Assembly: GCF_004337985.1 (NCBI RefSeq)
Contig: NW_021940929.1
Span: 1-64,000, forward strand
DNA from: Pyricularia pennisetigena
Lineage: Eukaryota > Ascomycota > Sordariomycetes > Magnaporthales > Pyriculariaceae
Direction of reading: 5' to 3'
DNA: 64,000 nt
Translations under genes and position numbers: made by a program
In this document: in pieces, positions 1 to 10,414 of the stretch
Position numbering within the stretch: the first letter of the stretch is position 1
How the letters are laid out: every line of letters begins with the position of its first letter
The notes under the pieces: model-generated
Database searches by the model: none
What the model saw: the letters and a program-made list of their open reading frames with translations, nothing else
Told to the model about the DNA's origin: nothing

Positions 1-1521
1 CAGAAGATCATTTCTGCTTTCTCCCACATCAAGACGCTTCGCTCTGGCCCCGAGGCGATAGATGAACAACAGCGCCAACAAAACAACGTTCACGTCAGGT
101 ATCGTCATTGAGAGAGCCTCGTGGATTTTTTTTCTGAAGTCAGGCGGACAGGTCAGTCCACGAAATTGCTCCGAAAGTTGCACCGGCTTGAGTATTTCGC
201 CGGCCTGATCAGATTCCAAACACTTGACCTTGGCCCAGAAAAGGCACATGATCTGGAAGACAACTTACATCAGCAAGAATTAGCTAGGTCTGAAATCGTA
301 CGCTTCTTACTTGTGTTACCAAGCCCTCCAGTCTTTTCCCTTCCGTACTGCTGCATGCTGGAAAAGTCTCATTCGAGTTTGTCATACTTGGCAGGCTGTG
401 GTGAGGTGCAATTCTTCTCTTCTCGGGTATTAGCGAAATAAACTGGATAAGGGGTAGCGTTTTTATGTCGGTGGGATATTTATTGGCCGAGATTTCTTGC
501 CTAAAGAAAATTAATCAAGTAACTAGATGGTCAATGGAGAAACTATTTACAGTATAACGCCGAAAACAGTGACGTCTCATTTGCTTCAATAAGGAGCTTC
601 AGTAAGCGAATAAGAACGTAATTCATAAAGCAATAAAAGGATCATCCAAGACTGGCGTGTCTGGCAGCTCAGAGTGGCTTGTCACTGAATTGGCGGAATC
701 GGCAAGGATGCTAGACATACACGGGCAGGTTTAGACACCAGGCCGGAATTTCCATAACTTCCACAAACAGCCGTTTGGACTTTTTATATTTCCCATGATT
801 GAGTACAATATCACCCATTATTAATATGCTATTCAAGATCAGCTGGTGCGTATTGTTACGGAGTGGCGTGCCTGGGCGACTGCCAACCGTGACTAGCTCC
901 ACCTCACGTGACAAGGCGCCAGGGTTCGTTTGTTGTTTGTTCGCTTAGGCGCGTGAACGCGATTGGCACTACGTGCCTTTCTTCTTTAAACTTAGCTTTA
1001 GATCTTCGAATAGAATCGCACCTATATCCCAGCCGTCTCTTTGTGATCACCTTCGTGACACCCCCTAAAAATGAGTTCAAAAGAATAAAATTGGGGCGAA
1101 ATGCGATGGAAGGTTGTCGACTGGTCCCCATTTCCACGAAACAAGAAAGCGACAAGGTCGCCGTAAAGGTTTTTGGGACAGGCCAAGACCCCTGTCAGTT
1201 CAAAAAGGAACTTCACGGCAACAATCAAGCTTTGGGAGGCCAGATAGGTACGTAGAGGCCAAGTATGTCCCTTTTTAGTTAAGAAAGTTCTAACCGAAAG
1301 CCTATTTTTGGACCCTGGCAACACCTGTTCAGTCAGATTTTACTGCCCGCTTAGTGCAATATCCAGGGTTACGGTAATAAGGGAAATTCACGAGGGTTGG
1401 TCTGTTGCATAATTCAACCCCGCCCCAACATCTTCTTTCTGCTTGCCCAATTCACTTACCGCTTTCCGTAACAAGATTTGCTCCCGATGAGCTTGAGGTA
1501 TAATTAGTGAAGCCGCTTTTG
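1..1521. other. no supported gene; possible 3' end of an unknown ORF at the left edge
   Basis: Frame 1 of the + strand is open from base 1 to a TGA at 109-111 (36 codons), which could be the last exon of a gene lying outside the window. I do not recognise it. The rest of the stretch has only short overlapping open frames on both strands, none with a convincing start, motif or splice pattern. Confidence 0.3.
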
Positions 1522-2444
1522 GCAGCACTTCAAGACTTATCTAGTCCTCCGAGTATTGATTTAGTAGCCAAAAGCAGTGTAGAGTCGTTGAATGGCTGCA
1601 TTCCTTAGCACTCATAGACACTAGTAACGCTGCGAAACCAGTCTCCGGTCCCAACGGCGCCACACTACACCGGACGGGATCATCCATTGAGAGCCATTTG
1701 TGCACAGCCGCCTGAAAAAAAACGAGGTTGACCCAACTTGATGATATCAATGAAGATTTGCCGTTAGCAGCCTCCCCTCTCTCACCAGTTGAAAAAATCG
1801 AGGACTTGATGGAGCCCGTGCTTCCCCATGCCTATTGCGAAGAAGGGAGCGGCAGTATCCCTCGCATCAATCGTCAGACTTTGCTCGGTGTTCTTAACGG
1901 AAAATACAACAAGCATTTCGACATGAAGCTTATCATAGACTGCAGGTTTGAATACGAATACCATGGTGGGCACATCGTCGGTGCTATCAACTACAGCGAT
2001 GAAAACATGCTGATCGCGCAACTTTTCGGTAGCCCTGTTAGGGGCCGAACACTCATTATCTTTCATTGCGAATATTTAGTTTACCGTGCCCCTTTGATGG
2101 CTCGCTATGTGCGCGCTGCGGACCGCATGGCCAACTGCGAGCATTATCCCCAGCTTGATTATCCCGAGATTTACATTCTCGAGGGCGGCTACAGCCTTTT
2201 TTTCAAAGAGCATCGCAATAGGTGCTACCCACAGACCTACGTCCAAATGGGCACCCCCGAGCATAAGCTCACATGCGAGCGTGAACTAGGCCGTCTGCAA
2301 CAGAAGCGCAAAGGTTCAAAGACTGCTGTTCTGGATATTGCAAAATACGGCCCTTTGTGCATATCAAGAGCCAGCCAGTCCCCAGGGGCCGGTTCCGAGT
2401 TGGAGAGGAGCGCGAGACCACCACGATCCAATTTGCGTCATTAA
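1522..2444 (+). pseudogene. CDC25/Mih1-type M-phase inducer phosphatase homologue, degenerate
   Basis: The frame open from 1716 to 2444 encodes the rhodanese-fold catalytic domain of a CDC25 dual-specificity phosphatase, the enzyme that removes inhibitory phosphates from Cdk1. Visible are IIDCRFEYEYHGGH, the active-site loop HCEYLVYR (nucleophilic Cys codon 2067-2069, Arg codon 2085-2087, so CX5R is intact), the following APLMARYVRA stretch and the C-terminal HRNRCYPQTYVQM block. Canonical fungal proteins read HCEYSAHRAP at the loop, so three loop residues have changed. An in-frame TGA at 1713-1715, next to an A8 run, closes the frame upstream, and the first in-frame ATG is only at 1809. Coding-like segments continue upstream in two frames (about 1522-1611 and 1596-1712), which suggests a longer ancestral gene broken by indels. 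Fungal CDC25 proteins are normally several hundred residues longer. It is probably a decayed extra copy; a short expressed phosphatase is less likely. Confidence 0.75.
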
Positions 2445-3495
2445 AAGTGTAGCTATTTCAACCACCATCGACTACACAAGCGCCAGCCCTATCACATTGT
2501 TTGGTTCAAGCGCGGAGCACTGAATGCAAAGACTGGATCGGTACTGAGGAGCACCGGATGCTTCAACACTGAAATTTTGTGTAAAATGTATAGTTAGGAG
2601 CAAAACCATCTTCCTTCCGTCAACATTCATCGCTTTTCCATATCTGCCTCATATAGTGCCCATTAGAGCCGTGTTCTTGTCGCAAACGCAGTCGCCCTCT
2701 AGCCGAGCGACTTTAAGTCTACTTTACAAATTAAGTTTTGCAGTGGGGCGTTTAGTCTTCGTAGCTTTGACGTCCTGGGGGTGTATCCCCGCCCGAACAT
2801 GGGATTCAGTAGAAAACTCCTGTACATTTAGGCAGTTCCACCTCTGGTGCGTTTTGCACCCAATCTAGAAGACTCAGAAAAGATTCTCACGCCCGAGTAC
2901 GGCAACATAAATGCACACCTTCGTGGATCACAATCACGATCACTTCAGATGCTTTTGCTGGTGGTAGAGCCAAAATGGAGGTTTGTAGCTACTATGCAGC
3001 CAAATTTGGGCCTTGAACCATCTCGTCACGTAGGCTTAGGCAGCATTGTCGCTCCAACATTCAAAAGATTGCATGTTTGTGCCGGAAACGAATTTGCTTC
3101 CAACTGTATAATCTTCGATGTGGGGGCGGACCCAATGCTACCTGTGTGTATTTGTCAGAATGGATAAAGGCCCAAATCTTGCTGCATAATAGCTGAAGTT
3201 TTGATGTCACGGCCCACCCAAAGTTGGCTGGCGCAAGTGCGAATAAGCTTTGGAAAGAAGACGCCACGAAACTGATTCTCTCGGTCAAGAATCCGTTTTC
3301 GTCCACATTCACGAGTCGTCTTAACGGCCCGTTTAGGCTGTTTTGCACCGTCAAAAGAGCCGCAGAAAGAATGAAAAAATGATAAACTTGACATTGAACA
3401 TATCACTTCTAAAAGCAATTGATTATTAGAAACAGGTGACTCTTTTCCAAAGCATGTGTCTCGCTCCTACAATAACTGGGCTTATCAGCAAAATA
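2445..3495. other. intergenic; no supported gene
   Basis: Only short overlapping frames are seen. Part of the stretch (about 2626-2735) is a diverged repeat shared with 37112-37215. Confidence 0.4.
2626..2735 (+). repeat. diverged dispersed repeat (copy near 37.1 kb)
   Basis: The stretch around TATCTGCCTCATATAGTGCC aligns with 37112-37215 in the same orientation, with scattered substitutions and small gaps. A nearby palindrome-like word, GTGCGTTTTGCACCCAAT (2849-2866), recurs inverted near 36893-36910. Both sites probably belong to the ends of one repeat family. Confidence 0.5.
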
Positions 3496-4104
3496 ATGAA
3501 AGGTCGCAAGATCGTTCTCCACCGCTTGTTCCTAGCTTTCTATGTCTTTCTTGCGATGCGTACAACGCAAGCTTCCTCGAGAACCAAGTCTCACATTTCA
3601 AAGATCACGGCTCGAAACATAACCAACTCAGGCATCTGTGCGCCCAACGTATCCTCGTTTGGATCTTTCCCAACAGCCATAAGCTTTCTGGCTAATTTGG
3701 AAGATTGTGAATGTCTTCGCCATAAAATAAACCAAGAAGCAAATTCTGGAACCGAATGTCAAAGTTTGTTGTCGCGTCCTTACCAAAACAACGCATTCCA
3801 ATCGAGTAATGAGTTATCATATGGTACCTGTCAGCTGTCTTTGAGAACTACACGACTACGAGCTATTGAAATAGAAGACCAGGAATTAGCACCAAGATTC
3901 TGGATTGGCTATCATGATATGGTATTCATTATGGATAATGCAATGAAAGATTTCGAATCGACTAATAAGACTGGAATTCTAAGTGGCGGAGAAATCGTTG
4001 GCTGCAAGTATGAAAGTCGATTTTATAGCTGGGATTGGCTTTTACATCGGGACGATATGGATGCAAATAGTCCTGGTTTTCCTACCACACCAACACCTAT
4101 TTGA
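3496..4104 (+). CDS. small secreted cysteine-containing protein (hypothetical, effector-like)
   Basis: The start at 3496 gives a 202-residue protein beginning with a convincing signal peptide: a basic n-region (MKGRK), a hydrophobic core (VLHRLFLAFYVFLAM) and a plausible cleavage site after TTQA. An in-frame ATG at 3454 would add 14 residues and weaken this signal. The predicted mature part has six cysteines spread over its length and no domain I recognise. A second frame from 3456 encodes a short peptide with a CX2CX13HX3H pattern, which I regard as a shadow. Intron-free secreted proteins of this size are typical of fungal effector candidates, but that role is inference. The neighbours are relics and mobile DNA. 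Confidence 0.5.
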   Translation: MKGRKIVLHRLFLAFYVFLAMRTTQASSRTKSHISKITARNITNSGICAPNVSSFGSFPTAISFLANLEDCECLRHKINQEANSGTECQSLLSRPYQNNAFQSSNELSYGTCQLSLRTTRLRAIEIEDQELAPRFWIGYHDMVFIMDNAMKDFESTNKTGILSGGEIVGCKYESRFYSWDWLLHRDDMDANSPGFPTTPTPI

Positions 4105-4509
4105 AGACTGCAGAAGGTTAGCTTAGGCTAGTTTGGTTAAACTTCAGGTCAGGTCATGGCAGCCACTGAGAACAACTGCAAAGAACACGAATTTGCTACT
4201 TGTCTCTTTAACCGTAACCCAACGTACGGCCTGAGACTTGGACCTTTTTTTCCATAGGCCTAGCGGGACCAGGCTATACGACTAGAAAGTAGCTAGAATT
4301 GAAGAAGGGACAGAATATAATCGAGGTGCAGCGCACCAAAGGGATGTCAGTGCCTAAGCAGAGCGCAAACCGACCACGTCACGGCGTCGGCTTGCACGGC
4401 GACGTTTGAGACAGGGTTATCATTAACTTTCGACGAATACTTTAGTCTGGTTGAAGATTTTCCTCTAGCCCGTTAACTGCAGCGACTTTCGGTATGAAAT
4501 GGGGCTTGC

Positions 4510-4928
4510 TGTTACGATCAAGGTATCGGGTAACCTCTTCTTATGGTAAAGTACAGTGGGTTGAAGCAACTGAACGTTTGATTGGGTAACTGGGATTCTC
4601 GATGACTGTGGTGAAGTTATGATCGATTCCTGGGTAGGTAGTAAGTTGGATACAAGTTGATTGCTGTTAAGCAATCCTAAGCTACGTCTCTTTACATGGT
4701 AAGTAATGTGTCTTATATAGATTATGTCCCAAGTGTGATCTCTTTTGATCTCTATAGATCACTTGAGATCACTTCTCTTGGCGTCAGTCCTGATCTTCAC
4801 AGATCACTCGAGATCACTCTGGGTGGTCACGTGGTACCATGTGACTCCTTTCTGTGGGCAGGCGTCGTCAGGAGGGGTGTGACCCCACCTGGCCTCCCTG
4901 GTTCCGGCCCAACTGTCTGGTCGTAACA
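4510..4928 (-). mobile_element. solo LTR of an LTR retrotransposon
   Basis: On the minus strand the block starts TGTTACGACC and ends GATCGTAACA, giving TG...CA-type termini. It is the same family as the better preserved solo LTR at 51188-51641: both contain clustered GATCAC words followed by a TATATAAG box. Flanking pentamers (4505-4509 CTTGC and 4929-4933 CCTGC) match at four of five positions and may be a decayed target-site duplication. No internal retrotransposon genes adjoin it. Confidence 0.8.
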
Positions 4929-5288
4929 CCTGCGCCCAACGTCAGGTTCCCTCATGACATTTAACTATTCCAAAGCCAGAATCTCTAAACATTTGGCGAT
5001 CCACACACATAAGAAAGAAAACATCTCAAAGTAGGGACAGCGATGACAGTGGCCTTGGAGAAAAGGACGAAAGAACAGCTATTGGAGCATATGTAGAAGT
5101 AGTGACGAGTAATTATCAATCTAAAAATGTCCGCCGAGCACCTGGTCTCCCTTACAGTTAATTATCATACCTGGTGCCGCTTGTCTTCTCTAAGATCAGG
5201 CCCATACTTGAGAGTCTCACTTTCCGTACATTTGACGACAATAGAGTGTCCTGTCGTGACGGCACATTTGAAGCAGTAGAATAGGTTA
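4929..5288. other. intergenic; nothing recognised
   Basis: No coding frame or repeat is recognised between the solo LTR and the TA target site of the Fot-like transposon. Confidence 0.4.
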
Positions 5289-7131
5289 ACGTGGTTTATC
5301 AGTACCCCGGCCACTTTTCCAACCGGCCAAACTCCCAACGTCAATTATAACGCCAGCTTTATTTAATTTACCTCGATACAATCGGAAATATATACATCGG
5401 ACATTTCTGCATCCTCCTGACAGGTGCGTGCATTGTGCCCTGTATTCCCGCAGTTGCTACAGCGCTGAACGGTCGTTAACCTTCCAATAGAACGACCCCT
5501 ATTTTCACGTTCTTCCTGCTGTACCTGTTCCGTAACGTTCTTTTGTTCTAACAAACCTTGTATTTCTCCAACCGTTGCTGACCCTTCTTGACGGATTTGT
5601 GTTTTTTTGGCCCTTCGTCGTTTGCTAAGCGCTTCGTTAGCCTTCCGAAGGTTGCGGACCTCTGCTTCGAGAAGTGTGTTTCGATAAGCAAAAGATTCTA
5701 ATCCCTTCGCCAGTTGCTTTACTGCTTCGAAAATAGGAGTCGGAGAGCTGCTTTGATGACGGCTAATTCGATTTTCAACAAGCGTAGATTGGCAAACCGC
5801 TTCTGTTGGGTTGTGTGGCGTTTGAGAAACCCAAATATCGGTATTGGGAAAAGCAGGCTCTTTGGGTGACGGCGTCCGCAATTTTATATCCAGCTTGGAT
5901 ATAACCGTTTCCGGATCGAAAGGGATAAGTCCGGCCCCTCGGAAACCTCCGGCCATATTTTTTTTCGTCATTGACTTTTTATAGGCCGCTGCAAAGGCTA
6001 AAAAGAACTCGACTTTGCTAATACTGGTGATGTGGGCCCGGATAAAGTCGTTGATTTCTTGACCGTACGCCCGCTTTAGGATACTGAATATTCCTACGTC
6101 AAGTGGTTGAGTTAGGTGAGATGAATGAGCAGGCAGGCAAAGCGGAATAATGTTGTGATCTTTGCAATAGGTTTCGAATTCGGGCGACTGGTGGCTGCCA
6201 TGCCCATCGAGTACCAGCATCCGATATGCGCCCTTTGTCCGCGATTTCGTACAATTGTCGAAATGTTGGATCCATTCCAGGCCTGTTTCGTTGTTTGTCC
6301 ATCCATTGGGGGTAGGTTTGATACGCCAGGAAGCCGGAAGACCGCTTTCTGTATACCAATTCGCGAGATGGTAGGCGCCTTTAACGATGAGAAATGGAGG
6401 CACATCGTACCCGTCGCCACTAATGCAGCAGATTGCCGTAGCCCATTCTCGATTGCCAGGCTGTATTCGTTTGCTTTTTCCGCGTTTTTCTGACCCGGCC
6501 ACGACCATATGGCCACAAATCTGGCCCATCATAAAGCCGGTTTCGTCGAAGTTGTAGATATCGCAGTCCTGGATACCGTATTTGGCCCTCATGTTGGCTA
6601 CTAGTCGAAACCACGCGTTTAACGCGTCAGGATTTTCGCAAAGGGCCCTTTGGAAGTCGAAGGCGCGAGAAAAACGCGTCTTTAGCTCTGTACGTCGTTT
6701 AACGAAGCGATAAGCCCAAAGCTTGCCAACCGGTCGCGTATTCCGCATCGCGAGGATATAGTCGGCCATTGCGGCCACGTCAGCGATCTGAGGCGGAAAT
6801 CCTCGGGAATCTAGGTCCAATATATACTGGACGATTACCTCCTCTTCGCTTTCCGTCAATTTTTGCGCGCTGGGCCGACGATTGGCCAAAGCAGCGGCGC
6901 CGTTTATTCTGTCTTGTAGGGTCGTTCGGGCTACATTGTAAGTTTTGGCGACTTTTCGAATGCTGGACTTTTTGTTAGATCGAAGCTCATTTAGTGCTAG
7001 TATAATTTGCGCTTCGCGATTAGAAGATTCCATTGTTGATGGTAGAAAAAGCGCGTGTCGCAATTGAAAGATGGTGTTGAGCTCAAAAGTGGCCGGGGTA
7101 CTGATATGGCCGGGGTACTGATAAACCACGT
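5289..7131 (-). mobile_element. Fot/pogo-type DNA transposon (Tc1/mariner superfamily), apparently complete
   Basis: The element is 1843 bp and carries one transposase ORF. The left end begins ACGTGGTTTATCAGTACCCC (5289 on) and the right end is its reverse complement (finishing at 7131). TA dinucleotides flank it at 5287-5288 and 7132-7133, as expected for this superfamily. The right inverted repeat holds an internal duplication of the GGCCGGGGTACTGATA segment, so the two ends differ in length. Intact ends, target duplication and ORF suggest a recent, possibly active copy. Confidence 0.93.
5363..7033 (-). CDS. pogo/Fot1-type DDE transposase with C-terminal CCHC knuckle
   Basis: The product of 556 residues, read from the ATG at 7031-7033, is a cut-and-paste transposase. 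An N-terminal psq-type helix-turn-helix (about residues 8-45) is followed by a CENP-B-like helix-turn-helix (about 55-115) and the DDE core. The catalytic aspartates are D163 in NFDETGF, D276 in LDGHGSH and D312 in QPLDVGIF; 35 residues separate the last two, which is the DD35D spacing. A basic coiled-coil stretch (around 470-500) precedes a zinc knuckle CSNCGNTGHNARTC near the C-terminus, as in other fungal Fot-like proteins. No stops or frameshifts are seen. The open frame extends 35 codons upstream, but ATG 7033 matches the usual start of the family and leaves a normal leader. Confidence 0.93.
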   Translation of the reverse strand: MESSNREAQIILALNELRSNKKSSIRKVAKTYNVARTTLQDRINGAAALANRRPSAQKLTESEEEVIVQYILDLDSRGFPPQIADVAAMADYILAMRNTRPVGKLWAYRFVKRRTELKTRFSRAFDFQRALCENPDALNAWFRLVANMRAKYGIQDCDIYNFDETGFMMGQICGHMVVAGSEKRGKSKRIQPGNREWATAICCISGDGYDVPPFLIVKGAYHLANWYTESGLPASWRIKPTPNGWTNNETGLEWIQHFDNCTKSRTKGAYRMLVLDGHGSHQSPEFETYCKDHNIIPLCLPAHSSHLTQPLDVGIFSILKRAYGQEINDFIRAHITSISKVEFFLAFAAAYKKSMTKKNMAGGFRGAGLIPFDPETVISKLDIKLRTPSPKEPAFPNTDIWVSQTPHNPTEAVCQSTLVENRISRHQSSSPTPIFEAVKQLAKGLESFAYRNTLLEAEVRNLRKANEALSKRRRAKKTQIRQEGSATVGEIQGLLEQKNVTEQVQQEERENRGRSIGRLTTVQRCSNCGNTGHNARTCQEDAEMSDVYISDCIEVN

Positions 7132-7507
7132 TAGTCAAAGAAATCCAAACGGAGATGTGGGCTTTGTCATCACCCGGGTCAACTTGGAAGTCAAGGACCT
7201 AGCATATCACCGTCGGAAATATCATAAGCTTGGATTAATGGCCGATTTTGAATATAGAAAGCAATGCCTAGCCTTATACCAATCTTGACTTCTCGCATGA
7301 TTTGCAGCTGTGTAGTTAACAACCCACATTTTTGGGATGCATCGAAGCATTCAACCTGTAGGACATAGCGCTACCATATTGGCCAGCGGCTGAGGTAGTA
7401 CGGTGTATCTGATCATACTCCATAGCCTTGAAAGAACACTCTTGTCCGGAGAATCTGTGACCAGTTCATGCTATCGAATATCAGCTACAGCACCATGGAT
7501 AAGAGTA

Positions 7508-8402
7508 TCAACCGCAGTGAAGACATACTCGACAGAGCTGATCCAACGAGACGCCACTTTCGATCAGAGCAAAAAAGTCCATGGTGCATGGATGCCACAG
7601 CTTTGGTTCCGTGACACCGTCGGTGGTTTTCTGGACCAGGCTAGAAGTAATTGACTTCAGCCAGGAAGTCCGCAGCCTGACCTGGTCTTCTGTCCAGGCG
7701 CGGAGGTTGAAGCTTCCTGTGATTTTCCGGTCAGCACAACCCATCAGCGGTGAGCGCTTGTCTCAACAGACCTATCTGGAGGCAGCCGTTTGGCCTGAAC
7801 CTAATGTCCGCACACTCGAGGTCCAGGAGCCCTATCCCGTTTACTTCGAGGTAGATGAGTCCTTCAAGAATCTACAAGATCAGCTTCGTACTGGATCGAG
7901 GTCCAGAGGAACTCACCTGTTTCACTATGGCCCCTAGCTCTTTGACCTCGAGGGAGTGCTGGCTTCGAACTAAATCCTGGAGAGTGTGCTCGACCAGCTC
8001 GTAAACAAGGTACATGGACGATGGTTGCTCGTAAACTTCGAGAATGGGGACGAAAAGAATTGGAGCGGACTGAAGCAGCAGCAGACAATTGGCAGTGGCT
8101 TCTTTGGAATGGTCTATAATCTTCTTGATATGAACTCTGGCATTACCTTTGCTTCGCTTCTGTGCCACAATGCATGAATGTCGGGGCGTTTTGTAAGATA
8201 CATCGACATGTTTCTCATATACGGACCAAGGAGACTCCTTGATGAAATTCAGAGTACAATCTCTCTTCAGACGATTGCCCCTTTTTGTTCCTTGAGGGCG
8301 TGGACTATTTTGTTCTTGTTGAACATCTCTAGTCGGAAGATTTAGAGGCGATGGTACTGCCGAGTCGTCTAATCCTAACTGAATGACCGTAGTCCTATGC
8401 AT
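7508..8402 (-). pseudogene. Ser/Thr protein-kinase-like gene, fragmented
   Basis: The frame from 8402 downward contains a kinase N-lobe-like stretch: VHIKKIID, then the LLLLQS...FVPILEVYEQ segment, the hinge-like MYLVYELVEHTLQDLV, and a helix ending GAIVKQ. A 45-bp GT-AG intron (7916-7872) joins this to ILEGLIYLEVNG. After that the expected catalytic-loop (HRD/N) and DFG motifs are absent or scrambled, and a further coding-like frame at 7744-7508 could be the C-lobe. I recognise the general pattern of a lineage-specific fungal kinase-like family, whose members often lack catalytic residues. Whether this copy is a true pseudogene or a pseudokinase with unrecognised introns cannot be settled here; loss of open frame favours decay. 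Confidence 0.5.
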
Positions 8403-9504
8403 GACCAGAGTAAAGTCACTTCTAGTAGTCAGCTGACTTAAGCAACTGGAGTTCTGTGTGGATGTCCGGATTATCCGCCACTTACAGTATGGAGATAAAT
8501 ATAATTTTGATGAATATCGGGCAATTTCTAATGTTTTTAAGGGCCTCTATTAGCATCCTGACATAGTGTCGTCCCGAACAACCGGATTGAGCGCATCTTT
8601 GCGTACGTGGGTAGCCCGGCGTGGGCGAAAATCGCAACGTTTGATGTGGACAAACAAGGGAGTTTATGGATTAGCAACTGGGTGGAGACGCTGTATATTT
8701 CGCGGTAGCATGTGGCTGCGCCGGCTCGGTGTTGCCTCTTTACCGCCTCTCGGCGTCCGTCGCCCTTTTTGAACCCCTCGCACCCTCTCGCCGCACTTTT
8801 CCACGTTTCGTCGCCTAGCGTAGCTTAATGCTCTGGTATGTCAATCGCATCTTCTCCTGCAAGGGGCGTTGTACCTGAGTGACTTATTACTACATCAAGC
8901 CTTCGGAAGGGACACCCCCAGATGTGAACTGGCACAAGCCTGGATTTGATGTGTTGTGCACGTGCTATATAGCACGTGATGCACAGCTTCTGGTTAGCCT
9001 AATTTTGATGATATGACCGTAGGGGGCTATTGAGACCTTGCTGTGGTCACTGTCGCGTAGTATTGAGATTGATTCCACGAGTTTCATTTCTATTTTACTG
9101 CTCATTGACTTTTCTGACCGGCGGTTGCGGCTAGATGAACAATGCGTCCAGCCACGGCAGCCCACAAGCCACAGATGGCATACCCGTGTCAGAGCACCGA
9201 CGACACGTTTATATCAAATACGCCGGGAGGATTGCCCGTGCAAAGACCAACTTGGCAAAACGGCGCTTTTTTACGCTGCCATTTGGCCATTAGATAGCAA
9301 TGACAAGTAATAGATTATACAGTAGCTACGTTCTATGTGGAAAAGCATAAGTATTCATCATTGTGCTAATTACATAACATATCTAAAAAAAGATAACGAT
9401 GCTGATACTACTGTCTTTCGCGCGCTGCCGGTTGCGGCTTGTGATGTTTTGAGTATGCAGCACCCAAAGATCAGGGCATGTGAGGCCAAATGACACTTAG
9501 GGAT
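8403..9504. other. intergenic; no supported gene
   Basis: Short frames only. The one notable element is the double E-box palindrome at 8959-8978. Confidence 0.4.
8959..8978. promoter_or_regulatory. perfect 20-bp palindrome with two CACGTG E-boxes
   Basis: CACGTGCTATATAGCACGTG is fully self-complementary, and GCACA/TGTGC words outside it extend the dyad imperfectly. CACGTG is the core site of fungal bHLH factors, so this could be a paired operator. No nearby start codon makes the target obvious. Confidence 0.35.
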
Positions 9505-9960
9505 TCAATATACATGATAACATAAAGTCAGTGTTAAAAGGATAACCAAGACAAGCGCCCCAAGAAACGTAAATTTCCACGCGTTGCGAAGTCCAAAATC
9601 TGCCTTCAAGGTGGCAAATCTGCTTTCCAAATTGACAAGCTTAGTTTCCAACTCGGTCCAAGACAATCGCCTGGGATTGCTCGACACACCTCCTTCCTCG
9701 CTCGTGACTCGGTCGCTCTCTGTTCTATGATGATTTGGGTCTGTCAGAATGGCGTAAAACGTACGGCCAACATCGGAATAAAGCTCTCTATACCCTTCCA
9801 AGCTGTGACTCGAAAGGTTTTTGGAAAACAGGTGCTTGCTTTGCGGTGTGTATATCCAAGTGTAGGCAGTCCCCTTGGTTGACAAGCGTACATCACAGGG
9901 GCTCACGGTTAGGTTCGTCTGCTTTTCTGGAACCGAGTCAGCCTTTGGTTTTCTCTTCAT
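9505..9960 (-). CDS. hypothetical small tail-anchored membrane protein
   Basis: A 151-residue frame starts at ATG 9958-9960. The first 110 residues are hydrophilic and end in a short coiled-coil-like stretch (ELETKLVNLESRF). The last 25 residues are a single hydrophobic segment (FTFLGALVLVILLTLTL) followed by CYHVY, the layout of a tail-anchored protein with its N-terminus in the cytosol. There is no signal peptide and no enzyme motif. I do not recognise a family. Confidence is limited because the frame is short and has no visible splice signals. Confidence 0.45.
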   Translation of the reverse strand: MKRKPKADSVPEKQTNLTVSPCDVRLSTKGTAYTWIYTPQSKHLFSKNLSSHSLEGYRELYSDVGRTFYAILTDPNHHRTESDRVTSEEGGVSSNPRRLSWTELETKLVNLESRFATLKADFGLRNAWKFTFLGALVLVILLTLTLCYHVY

Positions 9961-10414
9961 CCGGTTCTACTTACTGATGTGATCGGCTAGCCTCTGTCTG
10001 CATTTGGTATTCCATTCTTTCTTTTCACTGGAGGGACTCTGGCCGAATGACATTGTTGGCGGGATTTTGGCTTGATTGACATGACTGACCTTGAATTATA
10101 TTGAATCGGAGACTCGAGACCTATATAAGAGCCAGACTAGGCTGGGCTGTATACATTTGTGCAAACAGACCACTTCCATAGGAGGCGGACAATATTTAGT
10201 CTGACCCAACGCACTCGGGCAAGCAATAGCCAAAGTAGACGTTGCGAACTGCGAGAGATTGACGGATGTAGCTCCTCAACGTCTGGTCTGATATTTGCAC
10301 AGTCGCATGAGTCATCTACCAAGTCAGAAAAAGCTCAAAGTAGAATAAAAACCGCTTCTCGGCAGCACTCTCAGTTTAGAGCAAAAACAGGATTTATGAG
10401 ATCCATTTGTATCC

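Noticed and set aside
904..1324. Three overlapping frames of 80-115 codons on both strands
   Set aside because: They overlap each other on opposite strands, have no motif and show no coding-like composition; likely chance.
6099..6614. Open frames in other phases and on the + strand within the Fot-like transposon
   Set aside because: Shadows of the 556-residue transposase frame.
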